This document shows, piece after piece, positions 26,601 to 41,600 of a stretch of 64,000 nucleotides of DNA. A model generated the notes under the pieces. The model ran no database searches and was not told the DNA's origin. It saw nothing but the letters and a program-made list of their open reading frames with translations. Numbering within the stretch: the stretch's first letter is position 1; every line of letters begins with the position of its first letter. The translations under genes were made by a program, and so were the position numbers. The stretch comes from Leuctra nigra (Eukaryota > Arthropoda > Insecta > Plecoptera > Leuctridae), in contig OW203763.1 of assembly GCA_934045905.1 (NCBI GenBank), positions 15,506,948 to 15,570,947 of the forward strand, given 5' to 3'.

Positions 26601-29600
26601 GTAGCATAATGTGTCAATAGCAATAGAAATATTTTGAACGTGAATGAAAAACATTAAATTCTCAACAAAAATAAATTTATTTTTCGTTTCATCGTCCGTA
26701 CTTCAATTGTAGACTTGTATGTTTTTTATTTAAATATCAACTGCAAATTTAAAATATTCCATCACTTATCTGGATTTACGTCTACCCGTTCCGTCCTCAA
26801 TTTCTTCAAATATCTTACTTATGGACAACCAAAGGTCTCAAGCGTTTTAGTTGGCGAAATAATAGTTTACTTTAACTTCTTTCTTGTGCGTTTTCATTAA
26901 TGGAATATATTATTAAATCATGTATTATGTCTTAATTACTAATTGACTAATTATGGTTCTATAACTATAATAATCTTTTAATAGACTCCCCCCCCCGCAT
27001 TTATACACGTCAAATTTATATTATTATCCCCTATCGAACCTATCTTCGACATCCTTCACGGTAGTGTCATCGTCATTATTCCGGTGATCGAAGTGAGAAT
27101 CTGTGATTGTTCCTTGCCATGCTCGTTCTGCCCGGCCGTCCACACGTCTGCGACAGTTGATTGACGGGAGCGTGTGGCCCGATGCGGCAGGGCAACTGGT
27201 GTCTGACGTGAACCTTGGCTCCACGCCGACTGTCAGTAGTTGGTATTCACCGGCGGTCTCCATGCAATGTCCTTGCGTTATCGGGTTCCTGGTTGATCGA
27301 GCTGGACTAACTGGTCGACGGGGGCAGGCGATGGGGTTTACACATTTCGAGCTTGGTTCAGTTATGAATTTCCTGTTTTTCGGTTGGGCACTAAAAATTC
27401 GGAAAGCAAATTCGCAAATTCGTTAAATTCTGCGATAACATGGCTGTAGGAAAATTGTTGGAATCTTCGCTATCTTGATTTTTAAGGAGACGTCGAGCCA
27501 ATTTTAGATGTTACCTTATTGTTTTGTTGAATGATGTTCTTTCTTAACCTAGGCGATAAAATATCGCTGTCCTATGATTTTTAAGAGAGAGAAAACAATT
27601 ATTAATAGTAATAAAACACTGTCATTATAAAATGATTGCCACTTTGACACAGTATAACAATAACATCAAATAAGAATAACAATTAAAAATTATGAACATG
27701 AAGTGAAAATAACATGAAACAACCCTTTACAATAAAACAATGGTAAATATACAAATAACTTGAAATTACTAAAGATTATGAAGCCAATGACGTTGATTCG
27801 AAAAAACGCTTTGGGCTTACTATTTTATCGATTGTCGTTAATTTTCTTAAATACTACTCGTCATCATGAACGTGAAGTCGTGATGTTTGTTGTGATTGGA
27901 AGTCGCTCGTGAGTATCCAGTCGCTAGTCGCAATGAATGAATGAGTTAGTTCCAGTTCAATGCTTTGGAACTGACGATGCCGCTGTGACTGCCCCTGTGG
28001 CATAGGCAACCGCGATGCACCGGTGTTGCATTAGATGCCTAGAATGTAGGCGCAGAGTACGTGCTCGACATGGTAGGACAAACAACCGTTTGATAGCGCC
28101 ACTATAATTTTTTATCAACTGTATTTTATTATTTCCTACATTCCGTAGACTTCGTTTTTCTAAGGAATCTAGAAGTGTTGTAAGAAGTACGTGGTCTTCA
28201 AACATTGAAAATAATCCTGAAAATCAGATATATTAAAAATGTTTGAATTGTATTAATTTCATGACGCATCCTATACTGATTCATTTACGAAACGATGAGC
28301 AATGTCAAATGTGTAATAAGAGTGGGGTAGGGGGTTAATTCAAGTTCAGTGGTTAATTCTAAGTTTAGCGGAGTAGATCTCAACTGAAAATAATAATTTG
28401 CACAAATTTGATGGGTGACAAACAATAGTTTTTCTCTCTCTAACTTTGAAATAGTGTCCACGTACCCAATGGTTTAATTTTGACTGGTTGAGGGAGGAAG
28501 TGTATCGATGACTCGTCGCCAAGGTTTTGCGAGGTTTTTGATTTCGTGACGCATTGAGCGCGCGCTTTTAATCGCCAGCAGAGCGTTGCACTAAAATAAT
28601 ACAATCGTCGCGCATCAGTGCTGAGCACTTGGCAGGAAGAATGAAAATTTACAATCTAAACTTTTACTCAAAATAGAATCGATTTATTTTTATATCACAT
28701 TTTATTTTATCTCTTTGATTTGCGGCAAGAGTTCAAATATCAAAGACATCTTTAATGGAAGAGTGGTTGGTTGGACGAGTGGGGGGAGAGGTTATTCAAG
28801 ATTTCCTAATTTTATTGCATTCGTAGTTTGTACCAGAAACGTTGACTATACATATTTGCTAAATGTTTGCCTCTATTTACAAATTACTTTCGTTTTCTCA
28901 TTTTCAATATCAGAACATTTTTTCCTGACACTTCTACTGGACTTTCGATACAATTTGCTGTTCTGCCAAAGTTCCAATTATTAGAAAACTGGGGATTACG
29001 GATGACACATCCACTTCTCATCCAAAAACAACATTCAAACTTCAGTGCTCTCATCCGTAAAAGTACAAGGGACTCTTTTGGGGGGATGGCTGAGAAGAAC
29101 TGTACCCTGACTCATAGTGGTCCATATCCGGGGATGGCTGAGAAGAACTGTACCCTGACTCATAGTGGTCCATATCCGCGCTCCCGTGTTCCCTTAACGT
29201 TCTGGAGCCGAGTGTTGCGTCATTGGCCCCGTGGTTTCCCATTCGTCTCTCCCATCTCGCCGTTGCAGTACTCAGCGCAGGAGGGGAGGGGGGAGGAGGA
29301 GGATCATTGGTTAAGTACGAGGAGGCATGGGAGTCAGTTGCTCTATCGAACGATAAGAGGAAGGTCGACGCCTCCTCGCGTCGCGGTGCTTTTAGACGTC
29401 GCGACGGTGCCGTTTTCCACGTGGACTCCGCAATATCGATAACGCTCACGTGTGACCGTCGTCGTTTTTTTTACACATTTTATATTTTTCTATATTTAGT
29501 TATCGAAATTGAAGTTCCTATTTTTATATACTAGTTATAATTGGCATTGTTAGCTTTTATACATTGTTACGTCCTTGATTCTACGTGAATCTTGTTTCCG

Positions 29601-32600
29601 CCTGCCTTAAGTTTTAAGTTTCCGTCGTCATTGCGTATTATTGATTGCATCTCTACGAATGTGTCCGAGTGAAGATGCGATGGTATTTTATGAATGAGGT
29701 GACACGCCACGAATGTCGGCGATCTTTTCGAGTAGATGTGCACCGGTATCTCCAGGAAGCGAAGTTGTTTCAGATTTAGCTCGCGGCGAGATTTACTTGT
29801 CAACAATGTTGCAGAGATCTCGAAGGAACCCAGCATCCGAGCGTAATAACATGCAGGTTCAGGCGACGTGACAGGTTTTAAAGGATTCATGTCTTCGACT
29901 TGTATCTAGAAACAATATTCCGTACTTCCTGAGCTATAAATAATAATTTGTTTATGTTTTGGAACAAGTTATAATACCTACAATACATATTATTATTGGT
30001 AATATTATTGCACATGTATTTCAATTTAGTTTAGTTTAACTATTTTTATCATTGTTTTTATGTTGTGTTTAATTATTTCAATGTCAATATTACAATGAAA
30101 GATTATGTTTTAGTAGTATAATTTATGAAGTATAATTTGTATTGTATTCCATAAGGAAAAATAATGTTTGATGTTTAAGTGTTTGCCCCAGACTAGCCAT
30201 TCTGGCTACGGGGCATAGTTTGTAGTCAATTGTATTTTTATTTTGTGTGTTAAAAAAGAAAGAAAATAAATAATAGATATTTCTACCACTAAATTAACGA
30301 GTTCAAGTTATATGTTATCATGTCATTTACGGTCCAATGTAAAATTGTATAAAAAATATATAGAAATCGTCCAAATCTGTCGACTTCGAATGGATAGGTT
30401 GTTCTCTTGTTGTCTTTTGCAATGCAACATATAATTTTGTAGTTTCAAGGTGAGGGTCACTAACCTGAAGGAAACAAAATTAAAACAACTCTTATTAATC
30501 TACAATGAGATGAATCAGATAAAGTAAGAATTCGTAGAAGCCACTATGAGGACTAAAGTTGATATAATTATCTTTTTGAATCCAGTTAGGAACGAAATAA
30601 TCTCTAAATCTGATCAATAGAATTTGAATTAGTTGATCGTTTAACTCTAATCTAAACCTATGCATGTTACTGCATTGCTAATGGGTCAAAAGGTCATCTC
30701 TTGAATAGTAATGTATTCATAATCTCTTTGGAGCGGAGCAATAGCAACCTGTCTTCAAATGAGTCTCTTAGATCTTCTCGATCATAATTGAGTCACTCGT
30801 TAATTAACACGTTGTCCTATAGAAACTTGTCAATCGGCGTTAATTATTTGTCAAGACTAGGTAATTGGATTTTCTCGTAATAATGTGCGAGGGAAAGTGA
30901 TGCCAAGTGGCCTATGCAAGTGTCAGTCAAGAGAGGCTATTATACCTGCAGGCGAGGCAACCAACGGTTATTTCAACTTCAATGAAGAAAAACGTGCTAG
31001 AATCTATGAGAAGTGTTCTCAACCTTATTATTCGTTTACAATAAGGAACCAAAGCCCCTTATATGGCATTTAAATTTGTTTTGAAAATGCGCTTGTCATA
31101 GTATACATTTTTTGTAATTTTCTTGGTATCCTATTAACTATTCAAGAATATGTCCGAAAGGTATAGGATACATTATTTATAGGTATACAAGTCACAGTAA
31201 TTTGTTAATTAGTACAGACTCTCACAATAGACACGGATGACTGATCAAATGACTGCATTTAATTTTGTGAAATGGCTATCTTAATAGCATAATCGACCTA
31301 ATTATATGTAACAATTAAAACGAACTGGTCATTGATTAGAATGCAATTAATTCCTCGTTAATCCTGGAGCTTTCAATTCCACAGAAAAATGTAAAATCTA
31401 AACATTTGTCCAGCGGTATACATTTACCACACAAATATATTCAAAGCATAATATTTTCTAGATAATGTGACGTACCTTCAAAATAGAAAATAGTTATTCA
31501 TTGAAAACTATTGAGCTAGGACAAGTGTGCCTTTCATGAAGAATATTCGAAGAAGAATGAAGATTCTGAACAGCGCTTCAATTCTTAACCAAATTTTGTG
31601 ACTTTCCGTTGATCGAATCATCGAACATTCTCTCTTTCGTTACACAATCTTAATAAAGTGTCGTTAATGGGTGTCAAATGTCTGAGACAATGCTTGGATG
31701 AACGTGCGTGGAATTGCTCCATCGAGGCGCAGAAGAGCACGGCTGCGTTGAAAAATGTTCAACTTCGAATGCAAATGGAGATCAGTGACAAATGAGGAAT
31801 CCAAAAAGCGAGAGCTCTGCATGCGAGTGGTAACCCAAGTATAATGGGTGGGCAGAATTCGAAGGGGGCAAAGTACCGCAATTCGGGGGTCACTCCCCCG
31901 CCTGCAAGCCTAGCAAATGGCAGGATGCGTTTAGGCAGCTTCAAAAGAGGTGAGCATATGCATAACAATCGCACTGTTTAATGTATTAAGCTACAGTCTA
32001 GTCAGGAACAAGAATGGAAGCGAATATAACGAGGGAAGTGCTGATTTGTAAAATCGTAGCATGTCTCTTCAACTTTTTGAACCCTTTTTGTGTTACTGGT
32101 AAAATAGTTGCCAGGATCAACAAGGATCTACATTAAAAACATACAAGAATGTTGACAAGGATGAGAAATGTATTTTCTTGACAAAACGGCAGTTTCCACC
32201 ATATTGGTTGACCGAGAGGATCCAGCTTACTTATAAATCTAGTTAACATATATTATATAATTTACTACATAAAAACATCTTAGAATTAATTATTATTATT
32301 ATTAATATAAAGATGATTATGAAGTATGCTTGATGAATCTTTTAATCTTGATGAAAATAATTTGACGGTTAATGAAAGTGACATTAAATATGTAGAAGTT
32401 CGTAAAATCCGCAGGAATTACTGATCGATCTGGCTCCAAAAAGGAGACCAGTCTTTTACGTGGTAAACTAATTTACCAGTAGCCTATAATATATAACATG
32501 CCAGAAATAATTCTTCGTTCTAAGCAAACTAAAAATTAATACAATAATGAAATTAAATGTATTGTAAATTTACCAGACTATTTAGAATGGATAGCATTTT

Positions 32601-35600
32601 ATAATACGTCTTTCTCAATCCAGGCTCTTCCATAGATACTCTACTCAATTCGATCAAAAGTACGATGATAAATTAGTTTGCCGGTTTATTGTGCGAGAAT
32701 TGAGCTATTTTTAGTATATTTTAAAGTTGGATCATATACGCTGCTGTGTTGCTCTTCTGTTTCGTATTATTAATGATGGGTTCTGGGTTTGGCAGGGTGA
32801 CAAAGTTGTGTCAAGACACTTTTTCTTGACAGTAACCACGCAGCGCCACCGGACGTACCAATTCAATTTAGGAAACAGAAGCTATATGTTCATTTCCTTA
32901 TTGTTATTTTAATACAGATTGATTTGTCACTCATGAGTTGTCATTTTAGGTTATTAACTGGTGTTGAGTTGTATTTATTAGGAAATGTATTGCCTTTAAA
33001 TAACTCCCCAAGTAGACGCGTCTCGACGTACTGAAGACTATGGGTTTTAATAGCAGTATTTACACACCGAGATATTACCCCGAGCTGTCTCATAAAATAC
33101 ATCCAAGTCAATTTCATTACTAGCTATACGAATGGAATAAATTACCAATATTTTTTAAATGAAAATAAATCAACATAAACTGGAATCTTCTGAAGTGAAA
33201 AGTGACGCTATAGAAAGAAGCATCTTCTAATAGGGAATCATCTAATTTGCCCAGCTGAAATGAGCTAATGATCAACGTGTCTTTATTATATCGATTTTCG
33301 ATCATTCTGTGAATATATAAATGAATGAGATTGTTTTTCAATTTTGCAAGATCTCCAGTGCTTACTCCATATGCCTAGAGATTTGCATCATCAGTATGAT
33401 TATTAAATTATTCATTGTCATGTGCCAGGAATAGCAAGATTGTCTTGGCCTTTAATGGATTTTATCTATAACTTAAACCTTTTAAGTAATCTGTTAACTG
33501 CGTATCTGAAGATATTCGCAATGAAATCTTTGGGGGGGGGGGGGGGGGGGGAGGGTTATTGGCCAACAAATCGGCGAAAAGTTATCGTAATAGGTATTCG
33601 TGTTGGCGGAGACGAAAGAATAGAACCGAATTAATCACTTTGAAACATTTTCAGCTCAATTCGATCCAGCTGATCGTCAAAGTGTGATGACGATGAAAGA
33701 GGGGGGGGGGGGGGATTATGTGAAGGAGTTTGAAACTACCCTACAAAATCGTGACCTCCAGACGGGGTAAGAGGTCAATGAAAAGGACACATTCTGGATT
33801 TGCGAGAAATGTGATTGGATGCACACCTGCATACAATGCTTTTGTTCGAGTTCATACGTGAGAGTTTGAATGTGAGTGAACCGGCTGTAAATCAGTGAAT
33901 GATTAATTTCTCATAAGAAACCTGCATCATAAAATGCGTCCAATCTTTCATGCACATGGAAATGAATGCACTTCCAGATTGTAGACATAAAAATTTAGTC
34001 TAATAAGAAACGCGTTCAGACGGCTGCTGTTGCAAATTATTGCACATTTTTACGAGTCGACTCGCACTTAAATCTAAATAAATAACTCAAGTTAAATGAG
34101 GAAAAGAAAGCTTGCTGTTCGGTTCGGCTTGCGATCCGTGCGTGTAGAGCAGACGTCGGAATATTTCGCCAGACAGTTGTTGACGTCTTCATGGACGTCG
34201 AGACGCCGAGCATGTTCACTGACGTCGGTGATCTGATCTCGTTGTCTTCGAAACATCTGCCAATATCACATACTTCCTAGCTCGATTTCATCCTCGGCAG
34301 TGGGCTCGGGATCCTGCTGGATGATAGGAGAGATCTGGGTTCGTTTCGCTGGGAGAAAAATAAGACCGAAAATGCATTATAATAATAAATAAAAATAAAA
34401 TAAAATAAACAATGCTCATTATAGATCCGTTGTTAGAAGATAACGCGGCAGTTCTCAGTAAAAGCTCATTTAGCTTGACGAAAGATGATTTAAGATTATT
34501 TCTTCAATTATACGTTCTCTGCCAGATTTTCTGTTTACTGTGAGCGATTTATTTTTTACCTGATGTATAGTTTGTTCATATCCAGATGTTTGATTTATGT
34601 TTTTGATACTTTTGAATATGTTTCTCTTCCTTTGTTACATGCACCTAATATTCAATTAATAAATAATATTTAAAAATCATCCATATTGAGAGGTTCAAGT
34701 CAAAGGTATGACGACTCTTTTAAATATAAACCTGGATTAAGAAATGTCTTCTAAAGAATACGTTGTTATTGATTGGCTTTGATATGTTATGTATGGCATT
34801 TTATTAATTCAGGAATATGCTACGGTCTACTTATTTAATGGTAATTATCCATCAGTGATGCTCTGTATCTGATCGATAGAAATTACCTTGAGTACTCAGA
34901 ATTGTCGATTAATTATGCAAAACAAATATAATTTTACTTACTCCATGTATTTTAAGAATTGTTTACAAAAGCGAGGTGATGACAAGAAATCACTCCGAGA
35001 GCTCGCACCTTGTCCAGTTGGTAGATCTCTCGCCCGGCCAGTGCGAGTTCCTTGGTTCGATACCAGGGTTCATCAATACATTTTATACTGACAATCATGC
35101 CATCAAACCCGGGGACACAAAAATCGTGGATTCAGTACTAGTTCATAGTATTTTTAAAGGGTTGTGATTTTGAGCTACAGAATTTAGCTTCCAAAAATAA
35201 GTCATTTGCTTCCATCGGCACCGAAATTATTTTTATCTCTTCCGGTTTCTCTAAATTAAAGTGAAATTACAAGAAGGCTATATAAAAGTCTCTATCACCA
35301 ATTTTACTGGATATGTAAAACCTTTCATTTATGCGACTGGTTAGCGCGATAGACTGACATTCATGAGCTTCCGGGTTTGAGGACAGTGGCTGGATATCTT
35401 GATCGTGGATCATCATGATTACCGAAACAAACGACGACATTTGTCTAAAAGATAATAATTCCAATATTTCATGAAATAAATATATTCTGAATTGACTTGG
35501 CCCGTGAAATCTTGATGTCTCCAGTCTAGAAATAGTGAATGAAAATACTGACGACGTAATTCTTCTCGTCAGGTTCGTCGAAGAAGCAGCGCGATGTCGG

Positions 35601-38600
35601 TCGCTCGACGAGCCCGGTGAGCGACATCTCTACGAACTCTACGACCTCGCACCTGACGCCAGCCCATGGAACACAGAAATCAGCCAACCAACTTGCAACT
35701 CGACAACGTGAGTCACATTGAACATCCTCGTCAACTCTGTGCATTGCAACCTCAGGGCACAGCGCTCAAGTCTGCATGGGTGGGCATATAGAGTAGTTTC
35801 ATTGCATTTCATAATGGTTCAGGACCAAAAACAATCATGTAAATGGGGTGTAATTTAATAGAAAATTTGAACAAAATGATTACTAAATTCGTCTCTGACC
35901 GTGGTTTAATTATTATTTGAAGAAATTGGCACTGTGAACAGAATATTATTAAAAAATACAATTCTAAAAAACTTTCCTGGAAGCCCTGCAGACTCGGCGT
36001 TGTGCCAAATTATAATATCATGGAATTTAGTACTGGGGTTGAGCAATGTCATAGTTAAAAAAGGGGCAAATGTTGTGTTCTATCGATATGGATATAATTA
36101 TGTGACACTTCGAACGTGGGCGGGCTTACGCCAATAGAAAAATGGCCCAGTCAATTGCTTTTGTCATTAGTTGGTAAAGGAAAGCTGGAAAAAACAAATC
36201 AAATTTTATGGCAAATAATTTTCGATACGAGCAGAGCTTTCACAACGGAACTGTTATTTGAAGGAAGAAATCCCAAGATCTGCGTGACAAATTGACTTGA
36301 CATTTTGACAGAGCGTCGGCGTCTGGAGTAACACAAACATCGTGTATGATAATGTCTCTTCGCATACTACTAATCGTGCCGCCCCTCTCCACCTCCACTC
36401 GCCCCCCCCCTTCCCCCCTCAGCGAGTTGAGCAGTTTCACGAGAGATGTCGCTACTCGCCGCTCGCTCAGTTTCCTTAAGGCTGTTTTTCACTTCGTAGT
36501 TGTAAACGGTGGCGCTCCCACGGTGAATGGCGGCGTCTCGAAGCGTCACTCTGTCGACGCTAATACAAGTAACAAACGTCAACACCTACATGTGGTCCAA
36601 CCCGTCGCAAAAGCAAAACAAGGTACTCATGCATAACCCAGATTGGACGTTTTTGGGTGGTGGGATGTGGTTTGACGATTTTGTCGTTATAGTATTTTTT
36701 TTAAGTAGATTTTGACGTTTGAAGGTTGTCACTAGATTTTGTGGAATTTTGAAATGTAAACTCTTGTGTGTATGAAGATGTTGTCGTTTATTAATATTCT
36801 ACCTACACCCTCTAGTAATTGACCGTTTTACCTACCCCTTGGTGTGGTTGTCACGACTTTCGTGTTATCATTTCATGTATTTCCCTGTATGTCTAGTCTA
36901 GGTACTACTCGTATTATTAATTTATAATTAATTTGTCAATTTTTGTTCCCATTTGTTTATTTATAGATTCATGTTAATCTTAGCGGTACTCAAGGGCGTA
37001 ACCTGGGTTACCATTAATATTATTATTATTATTATTATTATTTATATTTAATTAATTTTTTTAAGGGGCGGACATTATTAATATTTTTGAGAAGGATAGT
37101 TAAAAACAGAGGTTTCGGGGATTTCCCAGTGTACGCCCTGACGGTATATCTCGTACTTACCTGTATCTACGACGATCCTCCTGAGAGTGGCTTTCTATTT
37201 TCTGTGCTCTTCCATTTATGAAGGATATTTTTGAAAATGGGCTTTTGCTTCTTCCTATAAATGAGGAAATAATTTCTTAAATCTTTGGTCAATCGCTATG
37301 ATCTTAGTCGGTGAATGGTATTGCAAATTCTGCATCTCGAAACCAATCTTACATTTCTCAATATTCTCATTTCTGTTTCGTCTTAGGTTTCTCTGGACTT
37401 CTGCCCCTGCCAGATCTTAGCATGGATTGATTCTGATTAAATCTAAACGAAGTGCTAGGGTTTCAGCCTGTTAATTTCTGTAGGGATTAAGATTATATTA
37501 AATAGTGTGTAGGTACTATGACTCATATCGTATACCCGAATTTATGAAATATTTTTCGTGTGCCTTTAATGAAAAACGTATTGCAGTGCTTCTCTGAAAA
37601 CACGGTATTACTTCTATTCTGGAGATTACACTGAGCGTTACGCCTCTCTATTTGCATGTTAGGAGACAAGTGAGATCTAATTTTTGTTGAATCAGTATCA
37701 CGAGCCAAAGAGTTAAATAGTTTTTTTGTTAGTATTTTAAATCCAGAAGTTCAGTTTTTTCAGAAATTCACTGGGAATAATTGACCACTGTAATTTACTT
37801 AGATTCATCCTAGTACCTACATTTAAATCGCATAGTCAGATAGAATTCGATTAAGCATGAAGCATACTTTATAACTGTGTTCTGTGGCCCAAGCGAGATT
37901 CTACTTTCGTCGTCTTGTTCCTATAATAAGTGGTCTTAACAAATGGCTGGATTTGAGTAGAACAGTTTGAATAAAGGTTTTAGCATAGTCTGTCGAGCAT
38001 GGCCACAGCTCAGACTGATTTGCAAAGGAGGTATTTTTATTCGTCACTCAACTATGAAGAGGTCTCAATCATTCTGAAACAGGAAGTTCGAACTTATTTT
38101 TATACCTGTTTTACAGTTTTTAATTTGTTTCAACAATATACTTAATAAAATGACATGCATATAATTACTTTTAATTTATTCTGTTATTTTTAGATAGATC
38201 CAATTCGGCAAGTAGATTTCTGTGCATACTTTTTTATTTTTGATTTCTCAGTTATTCAACAAGTATGAACGGAACTTGAATGCGATTAACACTCTAACCT
38301 ACTGGATTCGTAAGCGGCGTTTTTCCTCCCCTCTGTCCTTTTGACAGTGAAATGACATAATCCTTCGCCCAGCAGTCGCACTGTTCGCTGTGTAATTCGG
38401 ATTGACGGGAAATGAGGTGTCGCTTGGTTGTTAACAATGCAATGAACTCTTTGCAATATTCTGGGCGGCGACACATATTGTCATGTTCCACTCCATCGCT
38501 GACAATCAATCTTGCATGCTGACGTCCTTTTTACCTCCACTGTCCTTTCAGATATCTCTTTCACGTTTCACGTTTTATCTTACGTAATGTCATTTATCAA

Positions 38601-41600
38601 GAACAAATCAAAGAGAGTCAAAACAAAACAATAATAAGAACATGAGCTGATTTAAATTTAAATGCACGAACAGTTGTTGATATTCAATATTTAGATCTAA
38701 ATATCATCAAATCCCATGGTAAATGGCAATCCTATACAATGTAGACATATTTATTAGTGAAGGTTCAAATGAGGTCTTTTCAGCCAATGAGAAAGCTTGC
38801 AAATCGAGTTATTCGACAATTATTAAGTATTGGAACGTGATACAACTGGACGTACAGAGTAGTACTAAACGTAACTTGGGAGGACATAATTTATATACCG
38901 CGAAAATTTGTTGAATTTAAGTAAAGTGTTTAGTTTTCGACATTTTAAAGGTCCTAGCGTGAAATTGATGTTCTTTTGTTTTTAATTGCGATAGTTGTAG
39001 AAATTGCAGTGCAGTGTATCTCTTATAATTGCATTGACCTGCAATTACTACGATACAAGTTTCTGTAATAAGACAATATCTAGAACATGAATCGAAAGTA
39101 GAAATAGAAAGAAGTTATGTTTTGTTTTGTTTTATCTTTTCTTTTCTTAAAAAATATCTTTGAAGAACTACTTTAAAATAATTCTACATTCTATTCGTGT
39201 TAATTGCTATTTGAACTCCCCAAAAACTGTGTTGAAGTAATTTTATTTTTATTTTAACACCCTTGATGCGGGCTATTAAACATCGGAAGGAAGACGCAAC
39301 TTCTCATGTAGAAGGAAAAGGGGAGGAAGATGATATCCTATACCTTGTCACTTATTTCAGAGTAAACTTCGTCTTTTACTTTGTCGGTTTCGTGTTTATT
39401 TGAGCAACCGAAGAAGTGTATTTTTTCATAATTAACGATTACATCTCTGAGGATGGTGTAATTTGTAAAAGAGTAAGGATTTTGTTAGATCTTTCCCACA
39501 TTCATCCGCTACACACACTCACCATACTCCGTATCTTTAACTCTGTAAAAGCTGTATTTTTTTCACCGAGAGTATAAATGCGAAATTACAGATAATAGAC
39601 CATTTCCTTACATCAGTTTAAAGAAATCTGCTAAATAAAACGAGCAATCTTTTTATAAATTTTCTTATAAAATTTATCACTCCATTCTTCTTTCGGCTTT
39701 GTTTTCTACAAATAATTCACAATTATCTTGTACCTAATTAAGACAAAAGCAGAACATGTAAACAGTAAAGGCATGAACTGAATTTTAACTCTTTTAAAAT
39801 ACCAGCGTGGGATAAAGAAGACTTTAGAATAATTAGTATGCTCTCTCACTCTCGTATGGGTTAGGTCAGAGAATCTCCTTCTTCTCAGTTCCTACATGTC
39901 TTATTGTTGCAATAAGTAGGTTTATAGCAAGTGCAGTGTTCTCCAGCTCAGAAGTGCGTCTTCCGGTGATGTTTTCGAAACATGAGCGGTAGTTGAGAGA
40001 TCTTCGCTGGAGGTTGTCAGCGAGCTCGTCAGTCCTCGCCGAGCAGTCGCAAGTAGTGGTCGCTTTCATGGATAACTCACTTGAATCGCGTGTGAGAGTG
40101 GTTGCCTATACAGACTGGAGGAATTAAAACGGAACGAATATTTAGGTAGATATATTACTTGAAGATTATTTATTTATTCATTTGGTTTTATGTGTTTTTC
40201 CTATCTACTGTTAAAGGGATGTAAGTGTAAATGAAATAAGGATTAATGTTAATGTGTGTTCGCTAGTTAATTACGTATTACTTTCACTACATTAATTGAC
40301 GATAAATTCAATTCCCTTTAACTATGGAAATTTCATACAAAATCACTTGACCAAATCACTCGAATTAATATAATTTATTTAAATTAAGAGATAGATTTAT
40401 AATCGTACGAATTTAATGTAAATGTAGTGCTTTTGGCCAAGTCTACTCCCAAGTCTTGTCTTGTTTTTAAGACGTTGTTTAATTTAACTTTCTGTTTAGA
40501 ATGAAATTGATTATTTGATCATCTATTAAGTAGTTTACACGTTAGAATATCAGCTAAAGAAAAAACGCTGTTTATTATTTTAGCAACATAACAAGCTTTC
40601 TTTGTTATCCGAGCTTTCAAGCTGTGAAGTTCAGTGCTTTTGCTGTGTTAAATAATAATGCGGTAAGTGATCAGTGAACTACAAACATGAGGCGTTGGGA
40701 CATTCTATTTGACACATTGTTGTTTTGACACGTAGTTTCGTCTTGTCCTGTTCTGTCATTCAAACCAAATAGAATGAACAATGTCCCGTCAAGTGTCCAC
40801 AACAATTGTACCGTCTTGTCCGTCTTTGTACCGTCTTGTCCGTCTTTGTCCGTCTTTGTACCGTCTTGTCCGTCTTTGTACCGTCTTGTCCGTCAACTGT
40901 AAACACAAATGCGTATGTGGTCATACTTCCAGTAGCAAGACTATACCGGGCTATTATTTTGATTATGTAATTTTGTATGTTTCACAATTTGTCTATTGCT
41001 GATTTCGATTGAATTATTTTAGAAGTATACGACGCTCTATAAGGTTCGCTTTCTAATAATTCTTATGCAACAGCCAAAAGTCATCAAGATCTTGAGATAT
41101 TAACCAAATGTGGTGTAAATGCGAAATACCGACTTCTGTTTCCTACTTACAACAATATATTGATCACATATTATTGGGAATCAATTGACGAATGCAATTT
41201 CCAGAATAACAATTTGCGATGTTAACCATATAATTACGAAATCTGAATTGCATGCAGTCTTCAATCGTAAGAGTCATTAAAAGCTTGACAATAAAGTTGA
41301 CTATTTCTACAACTGGGATTTAAAATTATAGTACTCTCTATTTATAAACTTCTATCTAGTATCTACACATCTTTCCATTTCTTAGATAGATGGATGATGT
41401 CTTTGATGACTGCATTTAAAGAGAAAATATAAGTTGTGATCTATTAACTGATTAAAAAAGGCTTTTAATTCCTCGGCGGCTGTAATTACGTCTGGTTTTG
41501 GAATGGGAATGAGTTTGAAGTAAAACGTTCTATGGTTGACCGATGGCGGTATTTCAAGACGCTTCTTTCTCATTTATTTTGTCTCGCCACAGAAATACAT

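Larger units (their letters stand above)
26371..35572 (+). other. Intron 3 (9.2 kb)
   Basis: Contents: a GC-rich patch at 27090-27330 with no recognised product; a 48-bp duplication and CpG-rich patch (29083-29450); a retroelement-like tail (30184-30270); two long G runs (33532, 33701); a weak candidate first exon (34191); and tRNA-like fragments (35005, 35338). Nothing recognised elsewhere. Confidence 0.6.

Noticed and set aside
27024..27426. Coding exon in the GC-rich patch of intron 3
   Set aside because: Open frames occur on both strands, but no acceptor-donor pair gives phase 1 in and phase 1 out without stops, and no domain was recognised.
38286..38509. Overlapping minus-strand open frames (62 and 71 codons)
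   Set aside because: No recognised family, no splice context and two frames open equally; treated as chance.
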